This document shows positions 25,091 to 34,395 of a stretch of DNA of 64,000 nucleotides, in pieces. Source of the DNA: CAYMPH01 sp964392365. GTDB taxonomy: Bacteria; Spirochaetota; UBA4802; UBA5550. The number at the start of each line of letters is the position of its first letter. The first letter of the stretch is position 1. The stretch spans positions 207,423 through 271,422 of the forward strand of contig CAYMPH010000005.1 of assembly GCA_964392365.1 (NCBI GenBank), given 5' to 3'. The notes under the pieces are model-generated. The model did no database searches and was not told the origin of the DNA. It worked only from the letters and a program-made list of their open reading frames with translations. Both the position numbers and the translations under genes were made by a program.

Positions 25091-26110
25091 ATGAAAATAA
25101 ATTTAACCGATAAAAAAAATCCTCAGGAATTTATTTTAAGCATAATCCTCATTTTGATTATGATAATTATATTTACAGCTATTCTTATAAAACAGTCAAA
25201 ATATGATTTAAGCTCATACGGACTTTCACTCTCATCTGCAGGCGTAAAAGATTCTGCTGCGCCATCCGGATCATCATCAGGTGCATTAAAAATTGATCAG
25301 CTTATCCCTGAAGGATTTGAGCTGTTATTGAAAACAGAAACATACAGTAAAGACAACCTCCATGAAAAGATTAATGGCAAGGCTACACTTTATTTTGAAT
25401 CAGGATTTGTTCAGATGATCTCGCAGAGATTCGCAAGCAGCACTGATAAAAATATCTGGATGGAGCTTTATGTTTACGATATGGCTGAATATAAAAATGC
25501 ATTCTCTGTATATTCACAGCAGAAAAGAGCAGATGCAGTTGAGGTGCCGGAACTCGGAAAAGCATACAGCACGCCTAACTCTCTATACATAGTTATTGGA
25601 AAATACTATATTGAAATTGCCGGATCATCAAAGTCTGATTTACTTGCATCCGCAATTCCTGAACTGGGCCGGAAAATAAAAAATGAACTGGTTAACTCAG
25701 GTGCAGAAAATAAAGAAGAAGCATCCCGGTTTGAGAAAGAATATATTGTTCCTGGAAGCGAAAAGCAGTATCTCAAAGGCGCATTCGGATACAGCGGCTT
25801 TACAGACATTTCAGCTGTTCAGTATAATGTAAAGGGCTCAATTGCAACTGTATTTATCGGTTCAGCTAAAGATAAAAATGATTCTGAAAAAATTTCAAAA
25901 GGGTATCATAATTTCCTCATTGAAAATGGCGGAGAAATAAAAAAAACAGATGATAAAACCGGTTTGAAAATAATCAACCTTTTCGGCTATTATGAAGCAG
26001 TGATATCATGCGGAAAGCAGATTGCAGGAATTCATGAAGCGGAAAATTTACAGGATGCTGAAAAAATATCTGAAGCATTTATACAAAAAATCTGCGGGAA
26101 GAAAAAATAA
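25091..26110 (+). CDS. DUF6599 family membrane-anchored protein
   Basis: 339 residues: one N-terminal membrane anchor (about 14-33), a Ser-rich linker (SSGSSSG-like), then a periplasmic domain whose opening (DNLHEKINGKATLYFESGF) has the DUF6599 pattern of LYxxINGxAexYxxYGF. The family often travels with DUF362 and polyferredoxin genes, as here, but has no known activity. First gene of a five-gene cluster; stop to next start is only one base apart. AGAGAAAA lies before the ATG. Confidence 0.7.
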   Translation: MKINLTDKKNPQEFILSIILILIMIIIFTAILIKQSKYDLSSYGLSLSSAGVKDSAAPSGSSSGALKIDQLIPEGFELLLKTETYSKDNLHEKINGKATLYFESGFVQMISQRFASSTDKNIWMELYVYDMAEYKNAFSVYSQQKRADAVEVPELGKAYSTPNSLYIVIGKYYIEIAGSSKSDLLASAIPELGRKIKNELVNSGAENKEEASRFEKEYIVPGSEKQYLKGAFGYSGFTDISAVQYNVKGSIATVFIGSAKDKNDSEKISKGYHNFLIENGGEIKKTDDKTGLKIINLFGYYEAVISCGKQIAGIHEAENLQDAEKISEAFIQKICGKKK

Positions 26111-26111
26111 A

Positions 26112-27104
26112 ATGAGCGATGTAAATGAAAATATAGGACGCAGGGAATTTCTGATCAGATCCATTAAAGCCGGTATTTCAGTTGCTGTTGCCGGCGCTGC
26201 CTCTTATGTGTTATACGATTCAAAAGGCCCGCAGAAAGAAAAACCATCACTGGATAATATCACTCTTCCGGATTATTCCGTAAAGCCTGTAGATGGCAAA
26301 ACCATTTCCATTGCTAAAGGCCCTGACAGAAAACAATGCGCTGAAGCAGCAATAAAAGAACTCGGGGGAATGGAAAGATTCATTAAACCCGGAGAAACAG
26401 TTGCTATTAAGCCGAATATAGCATTTGCATCATCACCTGACCTTGGAGCTACAAGCCACCCGGACCTGATTGCAGAACTTGTCCGTCTATGTCTCAAGGC
26501 CGGAGCAAAGCGCGTCATGGTTCTGGACAATCCCATAAACGATCCTGCAAGCTGTTACTATCTCTCTGGAATTGAAAAAGCAGTAAAAGATGCAGGCGGT
26601 GAAATAGTACTTCCAAAAACTGAATATTTTAAAAATATAACCCTGAAAAACGGCAGGCTGATCCAGGACTGGCCTTTTTTATTTGAGCCTCTGAAAAAAG
26701 CAGACAAGCTGATAGGCGTTGCTCCTGTAAAATCACACAACAGAAGCGGAGCGTCTATGTCTATGAAAAACTGGTACGGGCTTCTAGGCGGCCGGCGGAA
26801 TATTTTCCATCAGGACATCAACACAATTATAACTGAACTAGCGCAGCTCATCAAACCGACACTCGTTGTTCTTGACGGCTTCCAGGTAATGATGAGCAAC
26901 GGCCCCACAGGCGGCTCGCTCTCTGATTTAAAAAATTTAAATACTGTAATCGCAAGCACTGATCAGGTCGCTGCTGATTCATACGGTTCGGGTCTTCTAA
27001 ACATGAGCATCACGGATCTTCCATATTTAGCCATGGCTGAAAAAGCAGGAGCCGGAATATCAGACTATAAATCCCTTAAGCCTTTATTTGTTAATGCAGG
27101 TTAA
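26112..27104 (+). CDS. Tat-exported DUF362 protein
   Basis: 330 residues. Tat signal GRREFLIRSIKAGISVAVAGA near residue 10-30 marks export of a folded, probably cofactor-bearing protein. The DUF362 core is plain: GETVAIKPNIAFASSPDLGATSHPDLIAELVRLC, ..VAPVKSHNRSGASMSMKNWYGLLGGRR and VVLDGFQVMMSNGPTGGS. DUF362 proteins are usually fused to or paired with ferredoxins and may bind metal or electron carriers; no reaction is proven. No Cys cluster of its own apart from isolated Cys. The start at 26112 is chosen because the Tat signal begins there and it follows the previous stop by one base. Confidence 0.82.
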   Translation: MSDVNENIGRREFLIRSIKAGISVAVAGAASYVLYDSKGPQKEKPSLDNITLPDYSVKPVDGKTISIAKGPDRKQCAEAAIKELGGMERFIKPGETVAIKPNIAFASSPDLGATSHPDLIAELVRLCLKAGAKRVMVLDNPINDPASCYYLSGIEKAVKDAGGEIVLPKTEYFKNITLKNGRLIQDWPFLFEPLKKADKLIGVAPVKSHNRSGASMSMKNWYGLLGGRRNIFHQDINTIITELAQLIKPTLVVLDGFQVMMSNGPTGGSLSDLKNLNTVIASTDQVAADSYGSGLLNMSITDLPYLAMAEKAGAGISDYKSLKPLFVNAG

Positions 27105-27111
27105 TAAACAT

Positions 27112-28851
27112 ATGAAAATAATATTAGTACGCAGAATATCCCAGATTTTTTTCTTTATATTGTTTGTCTGGTTCTGCATAGCAAGCACTATAGGTGAAAA
27201 GTTTTTCCAGATCCGCGGATGGCCGGTTAATCTTTTCCTTGAACTGGATCCGCTTATATCCATAGGCACAATTCTCACAACTCACAAACTATACTGGCCT
27301 CTGCTCTGGTCGCTGCTTACAGTTATTCTCACAATTATTTTCGGTCGGTTTTTCTGCGGCTGGTTGTGCCCGTTCGGAGCAATTCATCAGTTCACAGGAT
27401 ATTTATGGAACAGGGGAAGCGCTGTTTCAAAAATGGTAAAACTCAACATCTACAGGCCTCTGCAGTCTGTTAAATACTATATACTTGCTGTTTTTCTCAT
27501 AGCAGCAATTTTCCCGTTTTCCACATCTTCACTTCAGATAGGACTTCTCGACCCGATCTCGCTGATAACCAGAACATTCAATCTGATGCTTCTGCCAATA
27601 TTCGATATGAAGTTCAATGTTACTTCAATGTCAGGAAGATTTTACGAAGGCGCCTGGCTTATATTTCTGGTTTTCGGCGCTGCAGTCATGCTTAATCTTT
27701 TTATACCGAGATTCTACTGCAGATTCATATGTCCACTGGGAGCACTCTTCGGCATACTGAGCAGATTCGCTATATTCAGAATAGGCAAGAATCACTATAA
27801 CTGCAGCGACTGCAAAAGATGCGAGGAATTCTGCGAAGGTGCGTGCCAGCCGAACGGCCCGATCCGCACAAGCGAATGCGTAATGTGCCTCAACTGCCGC
27901 GAGGGCTGCAAAGAAGACGTTATGACTTACAGCACCATACCATCCAGAGCAGGAGAAATTCCCGAGCCTGATCTTTCGAGAAAGGGATTTATTCTGTCAA
28001 TTGCAGGAGGTATATTGATTCTTCCTGTATTCAGACTAGGCAGACAGCTGGATTCAAACTGGCTTCATTCAATTATACGCCCTCCGGGATCTCTTGAAGA
28101 AGAGGAATTTCTCAAGAGATGCATCAAGTGCGGAGAGTGCATAAGAATCTGCCCTACAAATGTTCTTCAGCCCGGCAGCGTTGAAGGAGGCTTTGAAAAT
28201 CTCTGGACCCCTGTTCTGAATAACAGAATCGGATCAAGCGGATGCCAGTACAACTGCACAGCGTGCGGACAGATCTGTCCCACATCAGCAATACGTCCTA
28301 TTACTCTTGACGAAAAGCACGGCAAGGGCAGATTTGCAGATGCTGGTTTCATTAAGATAGGAACTGCATTTGTTGACCGGAACCGCTGTCTTCCATGGAG
28401 CATGGATAAGCCGTGCATTGTGTGCCAGGAAAACTGCCCTGAAAGCCCCAAGGCAATACATACAGATGAAATTTTCAATACAGTACGTGACGGGAATTTA
28501 ACAGTAAAATCCGTTCAGAAAAATATAATTGAAGTTTCAGGACATGAAATTTCAGGAGGAAAAAATCTATCAGGAGATTATTTCTGCCTGATAGATGGGA
28601 AGAAGCGGATAAAAATTTTATCAATGACAGAAAATTCAGTTGTAATTTCACCTGCGGAAAAATTTAATCTGTTCAGCGGCGATAAAATTTCAATACAGGT
28701 TCGTCTGCAAAGGCCTTATGTTGATATAGAACGATGCACAGGCTGCGGCATATGCGAGCATGAATGCCCGGTAAGCGGCAAGCGTGCAATAAGAGTATCA
28801 GGCGTTGGAGAATCAAGAAGCAGAAACAGGGCAATGTTATTAAAACAATAA
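27112..28851 (+). CDS. NapH-NapG-type fusion polyferredoxin (membrane plus periplasmic 4Fe-4S protein)
   Basis: 579 residues. N-terminal half is NapH-like: about four membrane segments, FCGWLCPFGAIH (about 82) and FYCRFICPLGALFG (about 201), then two 4Fe-4S sites (CSDCKRCEEFC about 231, CVMCLNCREGC about 257). Near 290 a second export-like hydrophobic segment (SRKGFILSIAGGILILP) starts a NapG/MauM-like half with RPPGSLEEEEFLKRCIKCGECIRICP, CTACGQICP, CIVCQENCP and CTGCGICEHECP. Such pairs pass electrons from quinol to periplasmic enzymes; here both are one chain. Starts 7 bases after the DUF362 stop; an upstream in-frame ATG at 27094 is less likely. Confidence 0.85.
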   Translation: MKIILVRRISQIFFFILFVWFCIASTIGEKFFQIRGWPVNLFLELDPLISIGTILTTHKLYWPLLWSLLTVILTIIFGRFFCGWLCPFGAIHQFTGYLWNRGSAVSKMVKLNIYRPLQSVKYYILAVFLIAAIFPFSTSSLQIGLLDPISLITRTFNLMLLPIFDMKFNVTSMSGRFYEGAWLIFLVFGAAVMLNLFIPRFYCRFICPLGALFGILSRFAIFRIGKNHYNCSDCKRCEEFCEGACQPNGPIRTSECVMCLNCREGCKEDVMTYSTIPSRAGEIPEPDLSRKGFILSIAGGILILPVFRLGRQLDSNWLHSIIRPPGSLEEEEFLKRCIKCGECIRICPTNVLQPGSVEGGFENLWTPVLNNRIGSSGCQYNCTACGQICPTSAIRPITLDEKHGKGRFADAGFIKIGTAFVDRNRCLPWSMDKPCIVCQENCPESPKAIHTDEIFNTVRDGNLTVKSVQKNIIEVSGHEISGGKNLSGDYFCLIDGKKRIKILSMTENSVVISPAEKFNLFSGDKISIQVRLQRPYVDIERCTGCGICEHECPVSGKRAIRVSGVGESRSRNRAMLLKQ

Positions 28852-28868
28852 ATTCCGGAGGAATAAAA

Positions 28869-30113
28869 ATGGATGAAGACAAAAAGATAATCAATCGCAG
28901 AGATTTTGTTAAAATGATAGGGCTTGCAGGAGTTGGTTCAGTTGCAGCATTGAGTTCAGCCGGATGCAGTAAAAGCAATGATGGAGCAGATGCCGGAACG
29001 TCTGATGCACAGAGCAAGGATCTTCCTAAAATCCCCAAGCGCAGGCTTGGCAAGAGCAATATCAATATCCCGTCACTTTCCCACGGTGTAATGTACAATC
29101 TTGTTGATAACCAGATAGTAATATATAACGGCCTCAAGTGGGGCATTGATATGATAGATACATCACACGGTTATGCAGGCGGCAACAGTGAACTCGGCAT
29201 TGGAAAATTTCTGGCAAAAAATCCTGACAGAAGAAAGGATATGGTAATAGTAAGCAAGGCATCCAGAGCGAAAACAATTCCTGAAATTGAAGAAAGGCTG
29301 CAGCTGTCATTAAAAAGAATGAATACAAACTATATTGATGTATACTATGGTGTTCATGGCCTGAAAGATCCTAATGATTTAACAGAGGATCTGCGCAAAT
29401 GGGCTGAAAGCGCAAAAAAAAGAAAACTTATAAAAGCATTCGGATTCAGCACTCACCAGAACATGGCTAAATGCCTCAAGGCAGCTTCAAAACTCGACTG
29501 GATCGATGCTCTCATGACCAGTTACAATTTCCGCCTCATGCAGGATTCCGAGATGCAGGATGCGGTTGACGCCTGCCATAAAAAAGATATAGGCTTAATT
29601 GCAATGAAAGTTATGGGACTTGAAGTAACAACTGAAAGTGATAAAACCATGGTAAATGCTTTTCTTCAAAAAGGCTATACAGAAGCACAGACCAAATTAA
29701 AAGCAGTTCTTGACGATAAGAGAATTGCATCAGCGTGCATTACAATGAGCACAGTTGAGCAGATATCCACAAATGTTTCTGCAGTTCTTGACAGGAAAAA
29801 ACTTTCAAGTGCTGAAATGAAAATTTTAAAGAAGTATGCATTAAATACATGCTCAGCATACTGCACAGGTTGTTCTGAAATATGCAGCAGAACCATGCTT
29901 GATGCAGGCCCGCATATCGCAGATATTATGCGTTCATTGATGTACTATAACAGTTACGATGAAAAAGAAATGGCTATGGAAGTTTTCTCAGAGATCCCGC
30001 GGAATATCAGGAAAAAACTTGCAAGGCTTGATTATTCAGATGTTGAATCACGATGTCCGCAGCAGCTTCCGATCGGGATGCTGATTTCTGAAGCAGTAAA
30101 AAAAATGGCTTAG
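28869..30113 (+). CDS. Tat-exported aldo/keto reductase lipoprotein with C-terminal Fe-S motif
   Basis: 414 residues. Tat signal NRRDFVKMIGLAGVG followed by a lipobox-like LSSAGC (Cys about 33), so it is exported folded and probably lipid-anchored. Then an aldo/keto reductase barrel with all four catalytic positions visible: Asp and Tyr in DMIDTSHGYAGG, Lys in VIVSKAS, His in YYGVHGLKDP. The C-terminus has CSAYCTGCSEIC, a CxxxCxxCxxxC set typical of ferredoxin-like tails in this subgroup, plus a later Cys (SRCPQQLPI). CCGGAGGA precedes the ATG. A periplasmic reductase fed electrons by the preceding polyferredoxin rather than by NADPH is a reasonable inference. Confidence 0.85.
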   Translation: MDEDKKIINRRDFVKMIGLAGVGSVAALSSAGCSKSNDGADAGTSDAQSKDLPKIPKRRLGKSNINIPSLSHGVMYNLVDNQIVIYNGLKWGIDMIDTSHGYAGGNSELGIGKFLAKNPDRRKDMVIVSKASRAKTIPEIEERLQLSLKRMNTNYIDVYYGVHGLKDPNDLTEDLRKWAESAKKRKLIKAFGFSTHQNMAKCLKAASKLDWIDALMTSYNFRLMQDSEMQDAVDACHKKDIGLIAMKVMGLEVTTESDKTMVNAFLQKGYTEAQTKLKAVLDDKRIASACITMSTVEQISTNVSAVLDRKKLSSAEMKILKKYALNTCSAYCTGCSEICSRTMLDAGPHIADIMRSLMYYNSYDEKEMAMEVFSEIPRNIRKKLARLDYSDVESRCPQQLPIGMLISEAVKKMA

Positions 30114-30123
30114 GAATACATTC

Positions 30124-30558
30124 ATGAAAAAACTTTTAACTGTTATAGCATTGATCTCAATTGGATCGATGTATTGTTCAAAAAAAGATTCTTATAATAA
30201 AGAACAACTTGAGAAATTATTAAAAACAAAGAACTGCAGGGAATGCATCCTCTCAGGAGCTGACTTATCAAAAGCTGACCTTGAAGGCGGGAATATGATT
30301 ACTGCAGTTCTTAAAAAAGCAAATCTATCCGGAGTAAATCTGAAAAATGCAAATCTTTATGGAGTTAATCTCATCGAAGCAGATCTTTCAAATGCCAATC
30401 TCACCGGAGCGAATCTGGCCGGAGCAAGCCTCATGAATGCGAATCTGACAAATGCAGCTATTGTGAATGCCGACTTTACAGGCGCAGCTTTTGACGGAGC
30501 ATTATGGATTGACGGGAAAAAAAGATGCGGAAAAAAATCTACAGGTATCTGCAGATAA
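30124..30558 (+). CDS. Pentapeptide-repeat lipoprotein
   Basis: 144 residues. Signal peptide with relaxed lipobox GSMYC (Cys 18). Residues about 40-120 are a run of A(D/N)Lxx pentapeptides (GADLSKADLEGGN..ANLSGVNLKNANLYGVNL), which fold as a right-handed quadrilateral beta-helix. Such proteins often act as scaffolds or molecular mimics; role here unknown. It starts 10 bases after the reductase stop, so it belongs to the redox cluster. The C-terminus adds a Cys pair (RCGKKSTGIC). Confidence 0.82.
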   Translation: MKKLLTVIALISIGSMYCSKKDSYNKEQLEKLLKTKNCRECILSGADLSKADLEGGNMITAVLKKANLSGVNLKNANLYGVNLIEADLSNANLTGANLAGASLMNANLTNAAIVNADFTGAAFDGALWIDGKKRCGKKSTGICR

Positions 30559-30591
30559 AAAAACTCACCCCGGCTGTCAAAAAGGGTGAGT
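30557..30591 (-). terminator. Terminator of the LysE-type gene
   Basis: ACTCACCC pairs with GGGTGAGT. Seven As on the left give Us when read on the minus strand. It overlaps the LysE stop codon and lies immediately past the pentapeptide gene, so it may also end the opposite transcript. Confidence 0.75.
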
Positions 30592-31283
30592 CAGGATGTT
30601 ACTCCTTTTAATAGCTGGTGCAGGCTTATATTTAAAATCAGCGCAAAAAGCTTAACTGTAAAATATGATATTAATAAAGCAAGTATTACCATAAGAAAGA
30701 TATTTGCCCTGTATAAAAATTTCTCTGAAAAGGATTTCTGGAACCGATGAAGAATAATTGCTTCAAGAATAAGGTATAGTGCAAGACCGGATGCTCCTGA
30801 AAAAACAAACAGCGTTTTAATTGCCGGCGTCATTTCAGTAAACATATTAAGATCTGCAAAAAGTTTAAATCCAACAAACCACCATATAATCATTCCGGGA
30901 TTTGTTATTGCAATGGTAAAACCTGTTACAAATGAAAGCCTTTTCCCGTAGCTTATCTGACTCTCCTCATGAAGCATATACTTCCTTTCCTGATAAGATT
31001 TATACACCAGATAAGAAAGTACAATTATACCGAGACTATATATCAATACCTGAAAATCTTTATGCATAAGATAATGTCCGAATCCGAAAAGAGCAAGCAT
31101 TCCGTATAGAAAATCCGATAATGCAGAACCCATTGCCGTTACAATTGCAGGCTTTTTATGTCCATTTATTGTTTTTTTAATAACTTCAAGCTGAACAGCT
31201 CCAACAGGAATTGAAGTTAGAAAACCTAAAATAATCCCAAATAATACTGTAGCAAGCAGTTTTAAAATGTAGATATAATCCAT
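30591..31283 (-). CDS. LysE family exporter
   Basis: 230 residues with six membrane segments. N-terminal LLATVLFGIILGFLTSIPVGAVQLEVIKKTI and the GSALSDFLYGMLALFG and ITNPGMIIWWFVG segments match the LysE/RhtB superfamily of amino-acid exporters. Inner membrane. Substrate unknown. Ribosome-binding site weak (GGGTTA). Stands alone on its strand. Confidence 0.85.
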   Translation of the reverse strand: MDYIYILKLLATVLFGIILGFLTSIPVGAVQLEVIKKTINGHKKPAIVTAMGSALSDFLYGMLALFGFGHYLMHKDFQVLIYSLGIIVLSYLVYKSYQERKYMLHEESQISYGKRLSFVTGFTIAITNPGMIIWWFVGFKLFADLNMFTEMTPAIKTLFVFSGASGLALYLILEAIILHRFQKSFSEKFLYRANIFLMVILALLISYFTVKLFALILNISLHQLLKGVTS

Positions 31284-31606
31284 AATATAACCCGGGTTTT
31301 TAATATATTCATTTGCAACATATTGATTTGTCTCTAATTAGTTTGACAAGTAAACCATAATATTTTTAGTTTATTAAAAAGAAATACCTATTTGTTTACA
31401 TATGTCAATAATAAATCATACGGTCATTTTAAAAACAACATATCAGGATTAGGTATTGATTTTTTCACAGCAGAAGGAAAAAACTTGAAGAGCATTTTTT
31501 TTACTGTTTCCTCTGATTTTTTCTTTCTGCTATCGCAAATTATCATTTAGTTTGTATAAAGAAACGAAGCAACCAAATAAAAATTCCGGGACTTAGGAGA
31601 TATTAT
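31284..31606. other. Divergent intergenic region, AT-rich
   Basis: 323 bases between LysE and the PAP2 gene. It holds an imperfect 15-bp inverted repeat (AGCAGAAGGAAAAAA at 31472 versus TTTTTTCTTTCTGCT near 31517). No ORF, RNA gene or clear -35/-10 pair was seen. Confidence 0.4.
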
Positions 31607-32587
31607 ATGGAAATCATCTGGAACATGGGTATATCTTTAAATATATTATTTCAAAGCTTTGGAATTTTTCTGAAAACTCCAATGGAAATATTCTCCTTTT
31701 TCGGTACTGAAGTATTTTTTCTGCTACTTCTTCCGGCACTGTACTGGTGCATTGAATCTGGTATAGGCCTCAGGGTAGGCATTATTCTTCTACTAAGCGT
31801 TTCTCTTAATGAATCCTTTAAATTAATATTACACGGACCCCGTCCATACTGGTACAGTTCTGATGTTATAAGTTATGCAAACGAATCTTCTTTCGGCGTT
31901 CCATCCGGTCATTCTCAGACAGCAATTGCCGTATGGGGAATGCTAGCATCGGAAATCGGCAGAAAATGGGCATGGATGGCAGCATGCTTTATCATTATGC
32001 TTATTGGCATATCACGCATATATCTGGGTGTTCACTTTCCGCATGATGTAATTATCGGCTGGCTGATAGGAGCTTTTTTATTATGGCTGGTATTGCATTT
32101 CTGGAAAACTGCAATTGAGTTTATAAAAAAAATGAGCGTGCGCAAGCAGATATGGTTATCCTTTCTCAGCTCAATGGTTCTAATTTTATTATCACTTATA
32201 CCATTTCTCTGGCTGAAAATTTCCCACTGGCAGATGCCGCAGACATGGGAAATATATACAAAAGATGCTATATCAATGAGCTTCTCATTCACAACCGCAG
32301 GAATGCTGTTCGGCTTTCTTTCAGGTTTAATGTGGATCAGAAACCAGGGCGGATTTTCTGCTGATGGCAATCCGTGGAAACGTATTTTACGCTATATACT
32401 TGGAATGACAGGTCTTCTTATTCTGTATTTCGGACTGAAAGCCATCTTTGGATTTATTTTCCCTGAAAAGATAGATGCTCTCCAGTATTTTTTAAGATAT
32501 ATCAGATATTATATGGTTGGAATATGGATATCAGCCTGTGCACCCTGGATTTTTATCAAACTGAATTTAGCCCTGAAAGCTGAATGA
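31607..32587 (+). CDS. PAP2 family membrane phosphatase
   Basis: 326 residues with seven or more membrane segments. All three phosphatase signatures are present: KLILHGPRP (site 1), PSGHSQT (site 2, catalytic His) and SRIYLGVHFPHD (site 3, nucleophile His). The active site faces the periplasm. Likely acts on undecaprenyl pyrophosphate or phosphatidic acid type substrates. The C-terminal third adds three or more further membrane segments that are not part of the core. TAGGAGA ribosome-binding site before the ATG. Confidence 0.88.
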   Translation: MEIIWNMGISLNILFQSFGIFLKTPMEIFSFFGTEVFFLLLLPALYWCIESGIGLRVGIILLLSVSLNESFKLILHGPRPYWYSSDVISYANESSFGVPSGHSQTAIAVWGMLASEIGRKWAWMAACFIIMLIGISRIYLGVHFPHDVIIGWLIGAFLLWLVLHFWKTAIEFIKKMSVRKQIWLSFLSSMVLILLSLIPFLWLKISHWQMPQTWEIYTKDAISMSFSFTTAGMLFGFLSGLMWIRNQGGFSADGNPWKRILRYILGMTGLLILYFGLKAIFGFIFPEKIDALQYFLRYIRYYMVGIWISACAPWIFIKLNLALKAE

Positions 32588-32640
32588 AACTATTTCCTGA
32601 ATAAAGCTGTTCAGAAAATAGTTTATATAATCGTTAACTG

Positions 32641-34395
32641 TTACATCAGAATCTTAATGCCTTCATTACCGGAATTTATGATCAATAAGCTGTTGTCGCA
32701 ATGCTTTTCAAATTTAATAAATTGTTCCATTGAATGCTTTTTGGAATCTCCGGATAAGTTGGCATATCTGCGTTTTATCTTTTTCTTCGATTTAATTATA
32801 TGCCTCGAAATAATCTTAGCCTCAGAGCTGCTTTTATCAGAATGAAAATTTGCAATTTTTTCATCGAATAAAATCATGCTGTCTTCCATGGCAGTTGATA
32901 ACTGGTGAGAAGCAAGAAGCTCAGCTGTAATTTTAAAAAAATGGTATCCCTTAATGGCCAGATCAACAGCCTTAGGAAATTTTTTATAATTGAATCTGAG
33001 AGTTTTAAATAAAAATTTAAAATAAATAAAACCGTATCTGCTGAATCCCTGAAGGAAAAGAGAGCGGAACAATGCTTTTATATCCGGCCAGGTTAGAGGT
33101 TTATCCCAGTTGCTCTTTGCAGAAAGATCCTTTATTAAAACAAAACTTCTTTCAAAATATTTTTCAGGCGAGTATAATTCAGAAATTACATGCTTATAAC
33201 CGGCAACTATTTTTTCCAAAGGCATACGTGTAATGAAATTCACCTTTAAATCATGCGTATTATTTCCGCTTGTATCATGCAAAAGACGGTTTTCGCTCTG
33301 AAGCCGGCGATGCAGCTGAGTATTCGGTAAAGCCATCATCAGGCCTATCATTGCTATAGGTATACCTGCTTTCTGAATAAAATCAATCTGAAGATCAAAT
33401 ATATTTTCAGGATCAGTATCAAATCCAATTATGAATCCTGCACACACCTCAAGGCCTCTGGCCTGAATTTTTTTCACGCTTGCTAAAAGATCAACAACTG
33501 CATTCTGATTTTTATAAGCAGCCTGCAGAGTTGCAGGATCAGGAGTTTCAATTCCGATAAACACCATATCAAAATTCGCCCTGAACATCAGATCCATAAG
33601 TTCATCGTCTGCTGCAATATTAATACTTGCTTCAGTAAAAATTGTGAATGGGAAATCATGTTCAATCTGCCATTCAATAATATGCTTTAATAAAATCTTT
33701 ACCTTCTGCTTATTTCCAATAAAGTTATCGTCCACAATAAAAATCGGCCCCCGGAAACCTGTCTTGTAAACAGCGTCTATTTCTCTGATGAACTGTTCCG
33801 GAAGTTTTGTTCTCGGAATTCTTCCGAACATTTCAATTATATCACAAAACTCACAGCTGAAAGGACATCCGCGGGAAAACTGAAGCGACATGATCATGTA
33901 ATCATTTACATTTATCAGATCAAACCTCGGCAATGGAGTCAGAGTTATTTCCGGTTTCGTTGTATCAGTATATATTTTTTTAGCAGATCCCTTTTCATAA
34001 TCAGATAAAAACAGTGGAAGAGTAATTTCAGCTTCATTGAGAATAAAAAAATCAACTCCAGTAATTTTTTCAAAGGAAGATGTCGGATATGGTCCTCCTG
34101 CCACTACAGGCACTCCGCAGGCGTTGCATAGCTTTACTGCATGCTCAAATGAATCTTTCTGAACAATCATTGATGAAATGAATACAAGATCAGAACTTTT
34201 AATATCAGCAGCATCAAGTTCTGATATATTCATATCAATAAGTTTAATTTCATAATCTTCAGGCAGCAGTGATGCAATGGTAAGAAGTCCGAGTGGAGGC
34301 ATCATGGTTTTCTTGTTAACAAAAGAAAGAGTGTATTTGTAACTCCAATACGTAGCAGGAAATTCCGGGTATATCAGTAAAATTTTTTTCTTCAA
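32641..34395 (-). CDS. B12-binding-domain radical SAM protein (DUF4070 type)
   Basis: 584 residues. Order: cobalamin-binding fold about 1-140 (LLIYPEFP.., MMPPLGLLTIASLLPE, FISSMIVQ..GGPYPTSS), radical SAM domain from about 165 with SRGCPFSCEFCDIIEMFGR (CxxxCxxC), and a DUF4070-like C-terminal region. Such enzymes methylate unactivated carbons or rearrange lipids. The start is TTG with GGAGG 7 bases upstream; the ATG inside that ribosome-binding site is out of frame. The substrate is unknown; the hopanoid C-3 methylase HpnR has this architecture, but no hopanoid genes are nearby. Confidence 0.82.
   Translation of the reverse strand: MKKKILLIYPEFPATYWSYKYTLSFVNKKTMMPPLGLLTIASLLPEDYEIKLIDMNISELDAADIKSSDLVFISSMIVQKDSFEHAVKLCNACGVPVVAGGPYPTSSFEKITGVDFFILNEAEITLPLFLSDYEKGSAKKIYTDTTKPEITLTPLPRFDLINVNDYMIMSLQFSRGCPFSCEFCDIIEMFGRIPRTKLPEQFIREIDAVYKTGFRGPIFIVDDNFIGNKQKVKILLKHIIEWQIEHDFPFTIFTEASINIAADDELMDLMFRANFDMVFIGIETPDPATLQAAYKNQNAVVDLLASVKKIQARGLEVCAGFIIGFDTDPENIFDLQIDFIQKAGIPIAMIGLMMALPNTQLHRRLQSENRLLHDTSGNNTHDLKVNFITRMPLEKIVAGYKHVISELYSPEKYFERSFVLIKDLSAKSNWDKPLTWPDIKALFRSLFLQGFSRYGFIYFKFLFKTLRFNYKKFPKAVDLAIKGYHFFKITAELLASHQLSTAMEDSMILFDEKIANFHSDKSSSEAKIISRHIIKSKKKIKRRYANLSGDSKKHSMEQFIKFEKHCDNSLLIINSGNEGIKILM

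Noticed and set aside
32641..34395. Naming the radical SAM gene hpnR
   Set aside because: The architecture is shared by several enzymes and no hopanoid genes are in the window.
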